Part shown: in pieces, positions 45,234 to 57,108 of the stretch
Layout: every line of letters begins with the position of its first letter
Position numbering within the stretch: the first letter of the stretch is position 1
From: Begonia masoniana
Taxonomy: Eukaryota; Streptophyta; Magnoliopsida; Cucurbitales; Begoniaceae
Direction of reading: 5' to 3'
DNA: 64,000 nt
Assembly (NCBI GenBank): GCA_022432975.1
Contig: CM039508.1
Coordinates: 28,523,008-28,587,007, forward strand
Notes under the pieces: model-generated
Told to the model about the DNA's origin: nothing
Database searches by the model: none
Seen by the model: only the letters and a program-made list of their open reading frames with translations
Translations under genes and position numbers: made by a program

Positions 45234-46570
45234 CAGATGTTCCTTTCCCTTGACAATGAACCTTTATGGCTGTTCCATGCAAGAAGGCAGTCTTCACATC
45301 GAGTTGCTCGATCTCCAAATCAAGACTTGAGCCTAATCCAAGTACCACTCGAATAGATGACATTTTCACAACAGGTGAAAAAATTTCCTCAAAGTCAACC
45401 CCCTTCTTCTGACCAAAGCCTTTTACGACCAGTCGTGCCTTATACTTTGGTTGTGAATTTTCGTCTTTGAGTCTGTATACCCATTTGTTCTTGAGTGTCT
45501 TTCTCCCCTTTGGAAGTTGAACCAACTCATAAGTATGGTTCTCATGCAATGATCTCATCTCATCTTGCATCACATCTAACCAATTCTTCTTTTGTTGATG
45601 CTCTATAGATTTCTTATAGCACTCAGGTTCATCGCCATTAGTGATCATCACATACTCGTTCACAGAGTATTTTCTATATGGTCGACGATCTCTCGTTGAC
45701 CTCTTTAACTCTGGTTCTGCAACTGATTCAGGAGAAGTATCTGTTTCTCCATGGTCAACATCAACAGTTGCTTGAACACTAGATTCTCCAGCATCTCGCC
45801 CGTCAAAAGTTGATTTCTCCAGACCAACTCTTACTGGATGCTCTTCAGTTATCTCCAAATATTTCTTCTTGTCTTCAATGGTCTGATCTTCAAAGAAGAC
45901 AACATCTCGACTTTTGACAATCTTTTTGTCGACCGGATCCCAAAGCCTGTATCTGAATGCATCACTTTCGTATCCGAGGAATATGCATTCCTTAGCTTTG
46001 CTGTCTAGCTTGGACCTCTCATCTTTAGGAATATGGACAAATGCTCTGCATCCAAACACCTTTAGATGTTTATAAGAGACGTCTTTTCTTGTCCATAGTC
46101 TGTTTGGCACTTCTTCACTCAGAGGTGTTGATGGAGACAAGTTGATGATATTTACTGCGGTATTCATTGCTTCTCCCCAGAATGTTTTGGGAAGCTTTGA
46201 ATGTGACATCATGCACCTTATCTTCTCCACGATAGTTCGGTTCATTCTTTCAGCAACGCCATTTTGTTGAGGAGTTTTTGGAACAGATCTTTCGTGTCTG
46301 ATCCCGTGCAATTTGCAGTATTCGTCGAATGATCCCATATATTCACCACCATTGTCAGTGTGAATGCATTTTAACTTCTTTCCAGTTTCTCGCTCTGTGG
46401 AAGCATGAAACTGTTTGAAAACGTTAAACACCTCATCTTTGGTCTTGAGTACATAAATCCAAACTTTCCTTGAGTGATCATCAATAAATGTGACCATGTA
46501 TTGGGCACCTCCTAACGTTTTCGTTGACATGGGACCACAGACATTTGAGTAAACAACTTGTAGTACTTCT
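45226..46570 (-). pseudogene. Copia-4 integrase and RT N-terminal half
   Basis: Open from the last 741-bp module into VVYSNVCGPMSTKTLGGA. The first catalytic Asp of the integrase is Asn (SDVCGP has become SNVCGP). HTDNGGEYMGSF and QQNGVAERMNRTIVEKIRCM keep D and E. The C-terminal block (FGCRAFVHIPKDERSKL, IFLGYESDAFRYRLWDPVDK) and RT start (NKWVYRLKDENSQPKYKARL, EQLDVKTAFLHG) follow. About 27 bp are missing at FLHG between two CATGGA copies, which shifts the frame near 45270. Confidence 0.92.
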
Positions 46571-49500
46571 GGTTTCCTTGATGCAAAATTCTTCTGTAAG
46601 GAAACTTTGTGTTGTTTTCCTGCGAAACAATGAACACAACTTGACAGAGGTTCATTTCTGAGATGTGAAAAACAACCTCTTTTGTTAAGCAATTGAAGTT
46701 CCTTTTCGCTCATGTGACCAAGCCGTTTGTGCCATAACTCAATGGATGAGTCATTTTGTGCAGCATTTACTGATGCTTCCTTCACAGTCACTTGCGTCAC
46801 ATACAAGCTAGACTCTTTGATCCCTTTCGCTATGATTAGCGAACATTTGTTGAGCTCCCATTTACCGCCAGCAAATTTGCTCTTGTAGCCAGCTTCATCA
46901 AGAGCACCAATTGATATTAGATTTAGTCTAATAACCGGAACATGTCTAACATCTTTAAGCACCAACTTACATCCTGTGTTAGTCTGGATACAGATGTCTC
47001 ATTTTCTAATTATTTTGGAAACGTGACTGTTCTCCATTTTCACAATGCCAAAATCACCATCGGTGTAAGATGAAAAATACTCCATTTTTGAAGTAACATG
47101 GTAAGATGCTCCAGAGTCACACACCCAACATGATTCATTCATCGGAAGGTTGACAACATCTTCGCATACAATCATATCTTCACCCTCAGAGACAGCTCCA
47201 GTCGCATTCTTCATTTCTTCTTTAGCACCTCCTGTGCCTTGTTCTTTCTTCAGTTTCCAGCAATCCTTTTTCATGTGGGCCGTCTTGCCACAATGATAGC
47301 ACTTGACGCCCAGTTTCCTTGATGCAAAATTCTTCTGTAAGGAAACTTTGTGTTGTTTTCCTGCGAAACAATGAACACAACTTGACAGAGGTTCATTTCT
47401 GAGATGTGAAAAACAACCTCTTTTGTTAAGCAATTGAAGTTCCTTTTCGCTCATGTGACCAAGCCGTTTGTGCCATAACTCAATGGATGAGTCATTTTGT
47501 GCAGCATTTACTGATGCTTCCTTCACAGTCACTTGCGTCACATACAAGCTAGACTCTTTGATCCCTTTCGCTATAATTAGCGAACCTTTGCTGAGCTCCC
47601 ATTTACCGCCAGCAAATTTGCTCTTGTAGCCAGCTTCATCAAGAGCACCAATTGATATTAGATTTAGTCTAATATCCGGAACATGTCTAACATCTTTAAG
47701 CACCAACTTACATCCTGTGTTAGTCTGGATACAGATGTCTCATTTTCCAATTATTTTGGAAACGTGACTGTTCTCCATTTTCACAATGCCAAAATCACCA
47801 TCGGTGTAAGATGAAAAATACTCCATTTTTTAAGTAACATGGTAAGATGCTCCAGAGTCACACACCCAACATGATTCATTCATCGTAAGGTTGACAACAT
47901 CTTCGCATACAATCATATCTTCACCCTCAGAGACAGCTCCAGTCGCATTCTTCATTTCTTCTTTAGCACCTTCTGTGCCTTGTTCTTTCTTCAGTTTCCA
48001 GCAATCCTTTTTCATGTGGGCCGTCTTGCCACAATGATAGCACTTGACGCCCAGTTTCCTTGATGCAAAATTCTTCTGTAAGGAAACTTTGTGTTGTTTT
48101 CCTGCGAAACAATGAACACAACTTGACAGAGGTTCATTTCTGAGATGTGAAAAACAACCTCTTTTGTTAAGCAATTGAAGTTCCTTTTCGCTCATGTGAC
48201 CAAGCCGTTTGTGCCATAACTCAATGGATGAGTCATTTTGTGCAGCATTTACTGATGCTTCCTTCACAGTCACTTGCGTCACATACAAGCTAGACTCTTT
48301 GATCCCTTTCGCTATAATTAGCGAACCTTTGCTGAGCTCCCATTTACCGCCAGCAAATTTGCTCTTGTAGCCAGCTTCATCAAGAGCACCAATTGATATT
48401 AGATTTAGTCTAATATCCGGAACATGTCTAACATCTTTAAGCACCAACTTACATCCTGTGTTAGTCTGGATACAGATGTCTCATTTTCCAATTATTTTGG
48501 AAACGTGACTGTTCTCCATTTTCACAATGCCAAAATCACCATCGGTGTAAGATGAAAAATACTCCATTTTTTAAGTAACATGGTAAGATGCTCCAGAGTC
48601 ACACACCCAACATGATTCATTCATCGTAAGGTTGACAACATCTTCGCATACAATCATATCTTCACCCTCAGAGACAGCTCCAGTCGCATTCTTCATTTCT
48701 TCTTTAGCACCTTCTGTGCCTTGTTCTTTCTTCAGTTTCCAGCAATCCTTTTTCATGTGGGCCGTCTTGCCACAATGATAGCACTTGACGCCCAGTTTCC
48801 TTGATGCAGAATTCTTCTGAAAGGAAACTCTGTGTTGTTTTCCTGCGAAACAATGAACACAACTTGACAGAGGTTCATTTCTGAGATGTGAAAAACAACC
48901 TCTTTTGTTAAGCAATTGAAGTTCCTTTTCGCTCATGTGACCAAGCCGTTTGTGCCATAACTCAATGGATGAGTCATTTTGTGCAGCATTTACTGATGCT
49001 TCCTTCACAGTCACTTGCGTCACATACAAGCTAGACTCTTTGATCCCTTTCGCTATAATTAGCGAACCTTTGCTGAGCTCCCATTTACCGCCAGCAAATT
49101 TGCTCTTGTAGCCAGCTTCATCAAGAGCACCAATTGATATTAGATTTAGTCTAATAACCGGAACATGTCTAACATCTTTAAGCACCAACTTACATCCTGT
49201 GTTAGTCTGGATACAGATGTCTCATTTTCTAATTATTTTGGAAACGTGACTGTTCTCCATTTTCACAATGCCAAAATCACCATCGGTGTAAGATGAAAAA
49301 TACTCCATTTTTGAAGTAACATGGTAAGATGCTCCAGAGTCACACACCCAACATGATTCATTCATCGGAAGGTTGACAACATCTTCGCATACAATCATAT
49401 CTTCACCCTCAGAGACAGCTCCAGTCGCATTCTTCATTTCTTCTTTAGCACCACCTGTGCCTTGTTCTTTCTTCAGTTTCCAGCAATCCTTTTTCATGTG

Positions 49501-50275
49501 GGCCGTCTTGCCACAATGATAGCACTTGACGCCCAGTTTCCTTGATGCAGAATTCTTCTGAAAGGAAACTCTGTGTTGTTTTCCTGTCAAACAATGAACA
49601 CAACTTGACAGAGGTTCATTTCTGAGATGTGAAAAACAACCTCTTTTGTTAAGCAATTGAAGTTCCTTTTCGCTCATGTGACCAAGCCGTTTGTGCCATA
49701 ACTCAATGGATGAGTCATTTTGTGCAGCATTTACTGATGCTTCCTTCACAGTCACTTGCGTCACATACAAGTTAGACTCTTTGATCCCTTTCGCTATAAT
49801 TAGCGAACCTTTGCTGAGCTCCCATTTACTGCCAGCAAATTTGCTCTTGTAGCCAGCTTCATCAAGAGCACCAATTGATATTAGATTTAGTCTAATATCC
49901 GGAACATGTCTAACATCTTTAAGCACCAACTCACGTCCTGTGTTGGTCTGGATACAGATGTCTCATTTTCCAATTATTTTGGAAACGTGACTGTTCCCCA
50001 TTTTCACAATGCCAAAATCACCACCGGTGTAAGATGAAAAATACTCCATTTTTTAAGTAACATGGTAAGATGCTCCAGAGTCACACACCCAACATGATTC
50101 ATTCATCGTAAGGTTGACAACATCTTCGCATACAATCACATCTTCACCTTCAGAGACAGCTCCAGTCGCATTCTTCATTTCTTCTTTAGCACCTTCTGTG
50201 CCTTGTTCTTTCTTCAGTTTTCAGCAATCCTTTTTCATGTGGCCCGTCTTGCCACAATGATAGCACTTGACGCCC
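46571..50275 (-). repeat. Five exact 741-bp tandem copies of a zinc-knuckle, protease, pre-integrase module
   Basis: The span is 3705 bp, exactly 5 x 741. Boundaries are 50275-49535, 49534-48794, 48793-48053, 48052-47312 and 47311-46571. Each unit, 247 codons, encodes GVKCYHCGKT.HMKKDC, then SCWVCDSGASYHVT, then LVLKDVRHVP, LWHKRLGHMSEKELQLLNKR and SCVHC..GKQH. Each joins the next in frame (ASRK-LGVKCYHC). Every unit carries a TGA after HVSKII.K, and three (the first, third and fourth) carry a second stop, VT*KMEY. Units come in two main haplotypes. Confidence 0.95.
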
Positions 50276-50936
50276 GTTTTACTTCTCGATTTAGATCTTC
50301 CTGATGTACTGGCTCTAGTGGCCCCACGTTCCATTGATCTCCCTCTTGTTACTTATAAAGCATCCATAGAGGATTGCTCCTGGTTTTTCCGCCTACTTTC
50401 TTCGTCAAGAACGGCGGCTGCAATATCATTGAACATCAATGTAGTTTTTGTACTACCATTGAGTAGATTTATGATGAGGTGATCGTATGAATTTGGCAAA
50501 CTTTGAAGTAAAAGTTCAGCTCTTTCATTTTCGTCGATTTTGTGCTCCATTGCTGTAAGTTGAGAAAATAATGTATTTAGAGTATTGACGTGGTCTTCAC
50601 TGTTGTAGATTCTGACATCCAAAGGGTATATAATTTCCTTTTCAAGAAAATTTTATTATACCACGACTTCTTTTCGTACAATTTTATCAGCGTATCCCAG
50701 ATCTGTTTTGCCGTTACCATTTCTGAGATACTTGACAAAATTCCATCTGCTAAAATGAGATGCAAAATGGTCATTGCATCCTCATCAGCTTTATTCCATT
50801 TCTCATCTTCAACGTTCATAGGTCTGTCGCCGATGGCCATAGTACAACCATCTCTCCGCAATAGCGCCTTCATTTTTAATTTCCACAGAGAGAAATTATT
50901 GTCGTTAAATTTTTCAATTTCAATCTTTCCTGCCAT
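50276..50936 (-). pseudogene. Copia-4 gag N-terminal region
   Basis: ATG at 50936 starts MAGKIEIEKFNDNNFSLWKL, a Tork/Tnt1-type gag (KMKALLRRDGCTMAI, ADEDAMTILHLILADGILSS). A frameshift near 50610-50640 moves the continuation (NTLFSQLTAMEHKIDENERA, LLLQSLPNSYDHLIINL) to another frame ending at 50353. A basic Ser/Arg linker then leads into the first zinc knuckle of the array. Confidence 0.9.
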
Positions 50937-51021
50937 AATAACTTCTAAAAATTTTTATGATGTGGAAGATCAGTTTAAAAACTGCAACCACAGAGCATAC
51001 TACATTTAAAGAAATTACTCA

Positions 51022-51034
51022 GGATCTGATACCA
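51022..51034 (-). other. Copia-4 primer-binding site
   Basis: Minus strand TGGTATCAGATCC lies two bases after the LTR end CTCGACA. Confidence 0.88.
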
Positions 51035-51036
51035 CT

Positions 51037-51336
51037 TGTCGAGAAAAAATAATAAAGAATCCGTCGGGAACTCCACTTAAATAAGCGGTACGAGAAATGA
51101 TAGCAGATGCGATCTGAAATATACCAGGAATATTTTTCCACTACCGTAAAATTATAATAGCCAAGAAGTAAGAGAAATAATAGTCAAAATGAACACCGAG
51201 AATTTTACGTGGAAACCCAAATCAGGAAAAAAATCACGGGGACCGAGTCAAGAAAGATCTCACTATGAAAAATAGGATTTACAATATTTTTCTAGATATC
51301 GAATATCCTAGAAAATATTCATTAAAAGAAATCACC
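51037..51336 (-). repeat. Copia-4 5' LTR, inner part
   Basis: Starts tgtcgagaaaaaataataaa and matches 39520-39820 closely. It is interrupted after TCACC at 51332-51336; the rest is at 53635-53921. Confidence 0.9.
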
Positions 51337-53629
51337 TGTAACACCCGGCTTTACGGGATTTGAATTATTCCAATATAAATGGTATTTTTGTAAATACGTC
51401 AAATTAAATCCGTTTTGCGAACGAAAATTTTTAATGAAGCCATAATAATAAGTTAGAATTTTGGGAGAAATATGAAAATTTGGAGAAAACGAATCATTGG
51501 ATAAATAACGAAATTGGTGGAGAAACAAATAGAGAGTTAATGGAGGGGCAAATTGGTAATTGCACAAAAAATTTTTAATTAAAATTAACAAATCCCTCAT
51601 TTCTTTCCCCCTCACTCACGCAATTCCCATTTTCCCTCTCCCTCAAGACGATTTTCTTCCCTCCCCTCGCGCGTTTCTTCTCCGATGACTGAAGCATCCT
51701 CCGATCGACTTCGGTTCCTCGCGATTTCTTCTCCAAACGTTACTCTAGGTATGAATCTATGGTTTTGGTACGTTAGATTTCAATTTTTAGGGTTTAAAAC
51801 GATTAGGGTTTGTTAGGGTTTTTGTTAAAAACGTGGATTGATGTTTAAAATTGATAGATTTAGCGTAGTTATGCCTTTAATCGACGTATTGATGTTTATT
51901 GAGCGTAGATAATCGATTTATCGATTAATATTGGAGTTGCGTTTGGTTTGGAGCATGAAAAAAACTCCATTGAAGGAAATTTCTAAGTGTTGAGTACAAA
52001 TTGCTCGATAAAATGCCGTAATGAGCTAGAATAGAGTTTTAAGAAAGTTCCTTTAGCTCGGAGTTAGTAGTTTTCGAGATGTAAGGTTTAGACTCGATTT
52101 AATCGCGATTTGTTGTGAATTGCTTTAGGTGAACAGTGTTCGTGGACGGAGCGTGAATTTCGATGAACGCGAGGTAAGTCTCTGTGATTTGTTTGGCCGA
52201 TTGGCCTACACCATAAGACTATGTCGATCGAGGAATTGGAGATGTTTGTTGTGCTGGGTAATTAGAACGGGTAGTTAGTTAGTTTGGTTTGGTTAGGTTG
52301 TTAATTGTTAAATTTTTTGTTGTGTGTTTCTATTTGTTTCTATTTCGTTCACGACATAATATTTGTTCACGCATCATCGTTTTCAAAAAGGCACGAAAAA
52401 GAATTTCGATGCATGTTTTACAAAACGAAAAGGTAAACGAATGTAATGATGGTCACGTCGGTGGCGGTGGTTCAGACATGGCTGTCAGGTGAAGCATGTC
52501 TTCCCCCCGGTTAGATACGAGGGGCTATCCAATCGCCGGATGTTCCGCTCCTATCTAGCGAGAGAGAAGCCCCGGCGACGTAAGTGAAATGATTAGCGAA
52601 AAGGTAGGACGCATGATTTATGAACTGTACATGCATAGCATTGGCATTCACGTGCATTCACTTAGATTTACTGAGCCTCTAGCTCACATGTTTAATTCTA
52701 TGGTGTAGGTGATTTTGAGACAGGTAAGGAAGACGTCCCTCTGCCTGAAGTATGAGCACGTTGAAGAAGGATGGCCCGTGGGAGTGCGCTGGCAGTTGGT
52801 GCGTAATTTTGACCCATGGGGACGTAGGTAAACGTTTTGGGAATTGATAGATAGAATATAGGAAATTGTATAGTTAAACATTTTAGGATGTTTGGATCTG
52901 GATAGATAATATATAGTGTTTTTGGAAAATTGAAAGTATTTTGTAATGTTTTGATATTTTCAAACATGAGGAAATGTTAAACTTTTAAACGGAACCACGC
53001 GGTTCATTTTTATGAAATTTGGTTATATTTTAAATGAGTTTTGAGTCGGTGAACGGGTGATAGGTAGCGAGTGAAATGTATGTGGGTGGTAGTGTTATTG
53101 TGTAGAAGTTTTTATGAAATGTTAGTGGTGATTTGATGAGGAAAAAGGGTGAAGTTTATGTGAGTTGTGTGTAGGGTAACGATGAAAAGGGTGAAGGAAG
53201 AAAAAGAAAAAGGAAGGGGATGAAAGTTCTCTGGAATTTCATATTCTAGAGGACTTGGCGATCGATCGCCAGGGAGAACGATCGATCGCCCCTCTTGGTC
53301 ACGCTCTGGAAGAAATTCCAGAGCGTGTGTCGAGTGATCGCCTGGAGAAGCGATCGCTGGGCAAAAAATTGGCGATCGTCCCCTTACATTTCGGGACAAT
53401 GTCCCTTTTTGCCCTCCGCTTTAATTTTAATTGTTTAAAATGATTTTAATAGTTATATTTCAATTGTTTAGTATTTGTTTTAAGTATTGTTTAAATAGTT
53501 TAACAACTTAGATTTAATTGATTTTTCAAACAATGTTAACTATTTTTATTTTAGTTAAGTTCCGCTTAAACTGTAATTAAAATAAAAAATTTATACGATA
53601 AAATTAGGATACGGGTAAGGGTCGTTACA
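51337..53629 (+). mobile_element. Solo LTR of the Gypsy-A type, 2293 bp
   Basis: TGTAACACCCGG to GGGTCGTTACA with a perfect TCACC duplication (51332-51336, 53630-53634). Its structure parallels the Gypsy-A LTR: leader-like pyrimidine block (51600-51750), exon-like blocks 52129-52173 (45 nt) and 52709-52723 (15 nt). Stem arms are CCTACACCATA (52205-52215) and TATGGTGTAGG (52699-52709). The GCGATCG module (53225-53390) holds a perfect hairpin, arms CACGCTCTGGAA and TTCCAGAGCGTG. Confidence 0.92.
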
Positions 53630-53634
53630 TCACC

Positions 53635-53921
53635 ATTCTTAGAATTCTCACTGTGCACAAAAGCACCACACCTATTTTTTTCTCACACCTTTCTTTTCTC
53701 TCCCTCCAAAAATCCTCACTCTTTTCTCCCTCCCTCTTCACTGAAGCTTGTTTTTCTTCTTGCTTCAGATGCTAGATATGAAAGAAAACTTCCCTATTTA
53801 TAGGAAAAGTTGGTCATAAGATGACAAACCCTTAAATCAAACATATCAGGCGCCGAATTCAATTGGTAGGTGCCGAAATTCATTTTTCAACATCTCATTT
53901 AATGAGATGTTTTTGTAGGCA
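53635..53921 (-). repeat. Copia-4 5' LTR, outer part
   Basis: Continues the LTR cut at 51336 (attcttagaattctcactgt) and ends in tttttgtaggca. The minus strand start reads TGCCTACAAAAA. CTATTTATAG at about 53791-53800 is TATA-like. Confidence 0.85.
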
Positions 53922-53959
53922 CCGAAAGAGCCTCTTTTTTTTCTTCTCTCCATTTAATT

Positions 53960-54436
53960 TCATTGAAATGAAGTGGTCCCTCATCATAAAGAGGGACCTT
54001 ATAGAAATGGGTTGATCTACAATGGAGTATTCGAGAATGGTTCATATATAGCTGTTTAGAAAGAACTATTCGAGAAGGACGAAGATCTGATAACCTCCTT
54101 GTCTCAGATTGAGGTTCTGTCTGAAATTCGACACAGAAACATGGCAACCCTCCTCGGCTGCTGCGTAATTTTGTGCTACTCCGTCCTCGTCGTCTACGAA
54201 AATCCCAGAAACGGAACTCTCTAGGAAAATCTGCAATGGAAGAAAGGGAAAAAACCAGCTCTTGATTGGTGCAGAAGAATAAAAATTGCTTTTGATATTT
54301 GCTTGTGTTCTAACATTTTTGCAAAACGAGCTTTCTCCTTCAGATTTCAACCGCAAATTCAAATACATTCACGTCTTTCCAGACTCCGATTTTTCTGCAA
54401 AAATCTTCGAATTCGGGCTTATTGACTCGGTCTCTG
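53960..54436 (+). pseudogene. Receptor-like protein kinase fragment, N-lobe to DFG region
   Basis: The translation resembles plant receptor-like or WAK/ZRK-type kinases. Near 53989 EGPYRNGLIYNGVFENGSYI is a degraded Gly-rich loop, followed by AV and a stop at the catalytic Lys region. LSQIEVLSEIRHRNMATLLG leads to GCCV, LVVYENPRNGTL, another stop and ALDWCRRIKIAFDIC. Near 54400 the text reads FSAKIFEFGLIDSVS; DFG has become EFG. Frameshifts occur near 54310. It is broken at 54436 by a solo LTR and resumes at 57104. Confidence 0.8.
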
Positions 54437-54596
54437 TGTAACACCCGAGATACGACTAGGTAATTTTCCTAACTATATTAACGGTCATGAATATTTAATC
54501 TTCGCGGTTTAGAATTTTATGACAAGTTTAATTATTTACATGTGAGTTTTAAACTAGGTTGAGTGGCAATATTGTAATATTGGAAGTTGAGATCAG

Positions 54597-54604
54597 TATA
54601 TAAA
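54597..54604 (+). promoter_or_regulatory. TATA box of the 54437-57103 LTR
   Basis: TATATAAA lies 160 bp into the LTR, upstream of a CT-rich leader and the exon-like blocks. The aligned position in Gypsy-B LTRs is TATTTAAA. Confidence 0.6.
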
Positions 54605-55452
54605 GAAGAAGGAAAAGTTTTAAATTCCACTCAAGCCACTGTAGCCGACACACTTCCTTCCACGATTTCTTCACTCTCCAGAGCTCTCTCTCAGCCGGCG
54701 ACTTCTTCACCAACGAACGATTTCTCCAGTATTCACTCCGAAAACCCACGTTCGAGGTAAGGTTCAGACAATGTAGTTGTTGAGTAGTTATTTAGAGTCA
54801 TGTTTTCAGCTAGAAACCCGAAGTCCCGATTCTGTATTGACAGAGTAATAATAGGAACATTGTTAACCTTAATTTGATAATAGTATTACCGATTCGAATC
54901 TGAACTTTGACAACCGACTGTAAGTAGCTGCTAGGTTGAATCTGAATGTCCGAAGTTTCGGAGCTTAAACCGCGCACACAAGGTGCTTGGCGGAAAGGAC
55001 TAAGAAATACAGATTTTAGGATGACATTTAGTTAGGACCTTACTAGTTTTCAGTTTTAAGTTATTTAGGATTTTATTCTAACTACGAATATGAAATGTCA
55101 TAGGCGAGGAAAGCTTAAGTGAAGGTGCTGCTCAGCTAAGGAATCCAGGTAAGTGGATGTATTAAGATTTCCGGCCATTAGGGCCCTACACCGCAAGGAT
55201 ACTAGGAAAATTTGTTGAAATGTTTGTCTGATGATTTTGACTAGTAGTTTGCTATGATAAGAAGTATTTGAGCAGGAAAAATGTTAAGTTACATGATGTT
55301 TTTACTTGTTTAAACAGTATGACATTCCTCTGTGAAATTCGCGTCCATGCGCTATGAGCTTGTTCATGATTGAGTTAAGAACATGAAGAACCAATGTAAG
55401 CATGATTAAGTGCAGAACGGGGGAAATGGCTATGATATGTTCACAAGGCTCA

Positions 55453-55735
55453 TGAATGGCTCGCGAATTCTCCCACTGGTGGAGGCCGAGTTGATGATAT
55501 GTATGGCTCGCGAATTCTCCCACTGGTGGAGGCCGAGTTGAAGATTAGTATGGCTCGCGAATTCTCCCACTGGAGGAAGCCGAGTTGATGTTAAGTACGG
55601 TTCGCGAATTCTTCCGCTGGTGGAGACCGGATTGGCAGGAAAACTCGCGAATCCTCACCCTGGTGGAGGCCGAGCTAATACTGTACGATCGTTCGCGAAT
55701 TCTCCCACTGGAGGAGGCCGAGCTAGTCGTTACTA
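55453..55735 (+). repeat. 47-bp minisatellite, six copies
   Basis: Units share cgcgaattctcccactgg and tggaggccgag with drift in the spacer. It lies between the two stem arms of this LTR. Confidence 0.93.
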
Positions 55736-57108
55736 TGATTGCCCGATTGGCAATTGATTATGTACCCCTGTCTTTCTCCCTCGTTTCCTGCCTTAATACA
55801 TGCTATGTAAATGATGAAAATGTGTATGAATGAAGAAAGATTTACGAACTTATGTTTCTTTAATTTGTACACTCATGTATGTTTGTCAGTATGCATTCAT
55901 TACTAAGCATTAGGCTTATAGTTAAATCTTATGGTGTAGGTGAAGAATTTACAGGTGAGGATACCAAGTTTCATGAAGAAGTTTAAGATCGGTAGCTGGA
56001 GGTTGCTCAGTGTGACAGTCAAGGCTGGATAGGCGACTAAACTCCCTGGTTATGCTCATAGTAAGTTAGAAAAGTTTACCACGAACAGATGATTAAATAG
56101 AACAGAATTTCTTATAACAATGAGGTATAGATTTGAAGAGTTTGTCTTTAGAGTCTGAATACGATTTTAAGGATTTATGGATGATTTGCTTCGTTTGAGT
56201 CTTCCGCTATGCGTATTTTAGATGAGTTTATGATTTCTACTCTTTGGTGAGTTGTGATATGTTCTATCGAATGAAGATATTTAATGGCTATAGTGTTTTA
56301 CTGCCATATGATAGAAGCTGGATGAGATAACTATCCGGCTGACGTCATCGGCGGGTATCAATAGAAGAGAGTTAAGAGATTGAGTCTTCCGGATGACGTC
56401 ACCGTAAGATGTAGTATATTTCCTTCACCGGATGATGTACGTACTATCTTGTCGTTTAGCGATCGGCAGATGTAGCGTGATATAGTCACCGGATGATCTG
56501 AGGAGTCTTTTACCGGATGATATAAACATGGTTTTGTCGTCTAGTGACCGGAGGATGTAGAGTATTTTCCTCGGATGATGAAAAATGTTATTTTGGCATC
56601 TAGTGACCGGTGGAGAAAGTGTTGTTATTCACCGGATGATGTAGACGATGTTTGTCGTTTAGTGACCGGGTGAGATTTTAAAGAGTCACGTGTTTGTCTC
56701 GTGTCCACCGGTGGATGCCCCCTACTGGGCAATGTTTTAATTGAGCATGTGAAACCCACGTGCCCACCGGAAGATGTCTTCTATTAGGCTATGATAAGTG
56801 AGTCACGCGGAGTACATGTGACAAATCGGATGGGCACACCCTGCCAGCCGATGCATGCAAATCCATGCAAACCCGAGTAGAATCACGTCAAATGATTTGA
56901 GGACATTTCTCCCTATCCGATTATGTTTTGGAGCTGACAATTGAACTTAATCGACTGACTTTGTCGATGAGTGAATTTTAGAAATATGAAGGAGTCAAGT
57001 TTAAGTTTTAAAAAAAAGTACCAATAATGAATAGGGTGTGGAAATTAAGAAGTAAATGATTATGAATGTCATGTTATGTGGTGATCCCATCGGGGTCGTT
57101 ACACTCTG

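Larger units (their letters stand above)
39520..53921 (-). mobile_element. Copia-4: Ty1/copia element with amplified gag-protease module, both LTRs interrupted
   Basis: Minus strand order is 5' LTR (53921-53635 and 51336-51037), PBS, gag, five copies of a 741-bp module, integrase, RT, RNase H, 3' LTR (44354-44166 and 39916-39520). Each LTR contains a different solo gypsy LTR with its own perfect duplication. Near-matching flanks GAAAT (39515-39519) and GAAAG (53924-53928) may be its target site, depending on the exact LTR end. Confidence 0.88.
54437..57103 (+). mobile_element. Solo LTR related to the Gypsy-B family, 2667 bp
   Basis: TGTAACACCCGAG to GGGGTCGTTACA with a perfect CTCTG duplication (54432-54436, 57104-57108). 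It aligns with the reverse complement of the Gypsy-B LTR (taacggtcatgaatatt, ggttgagtggcaa). Leader signals: exon-like block 55104-55148 (45 nt) before GTAAGT, CCTACACC 55185-55192, GGTGTAGG 55933-55940, 15-nt block 55940-55954 before GTGAGG. TGACGTCA occurs at 56340-56347 and 56394-56401 among CCGGATGA repeats (56330-56780). Confidence 0.92.

Noticed and set aside
53980..54010. MicroRNA-like hairpin (ggtccctc ... gagggacc)
   Set aside because: The stem is only eight base pairs with a short loop inside the kinase pseudogene. That is too short for a precursor.
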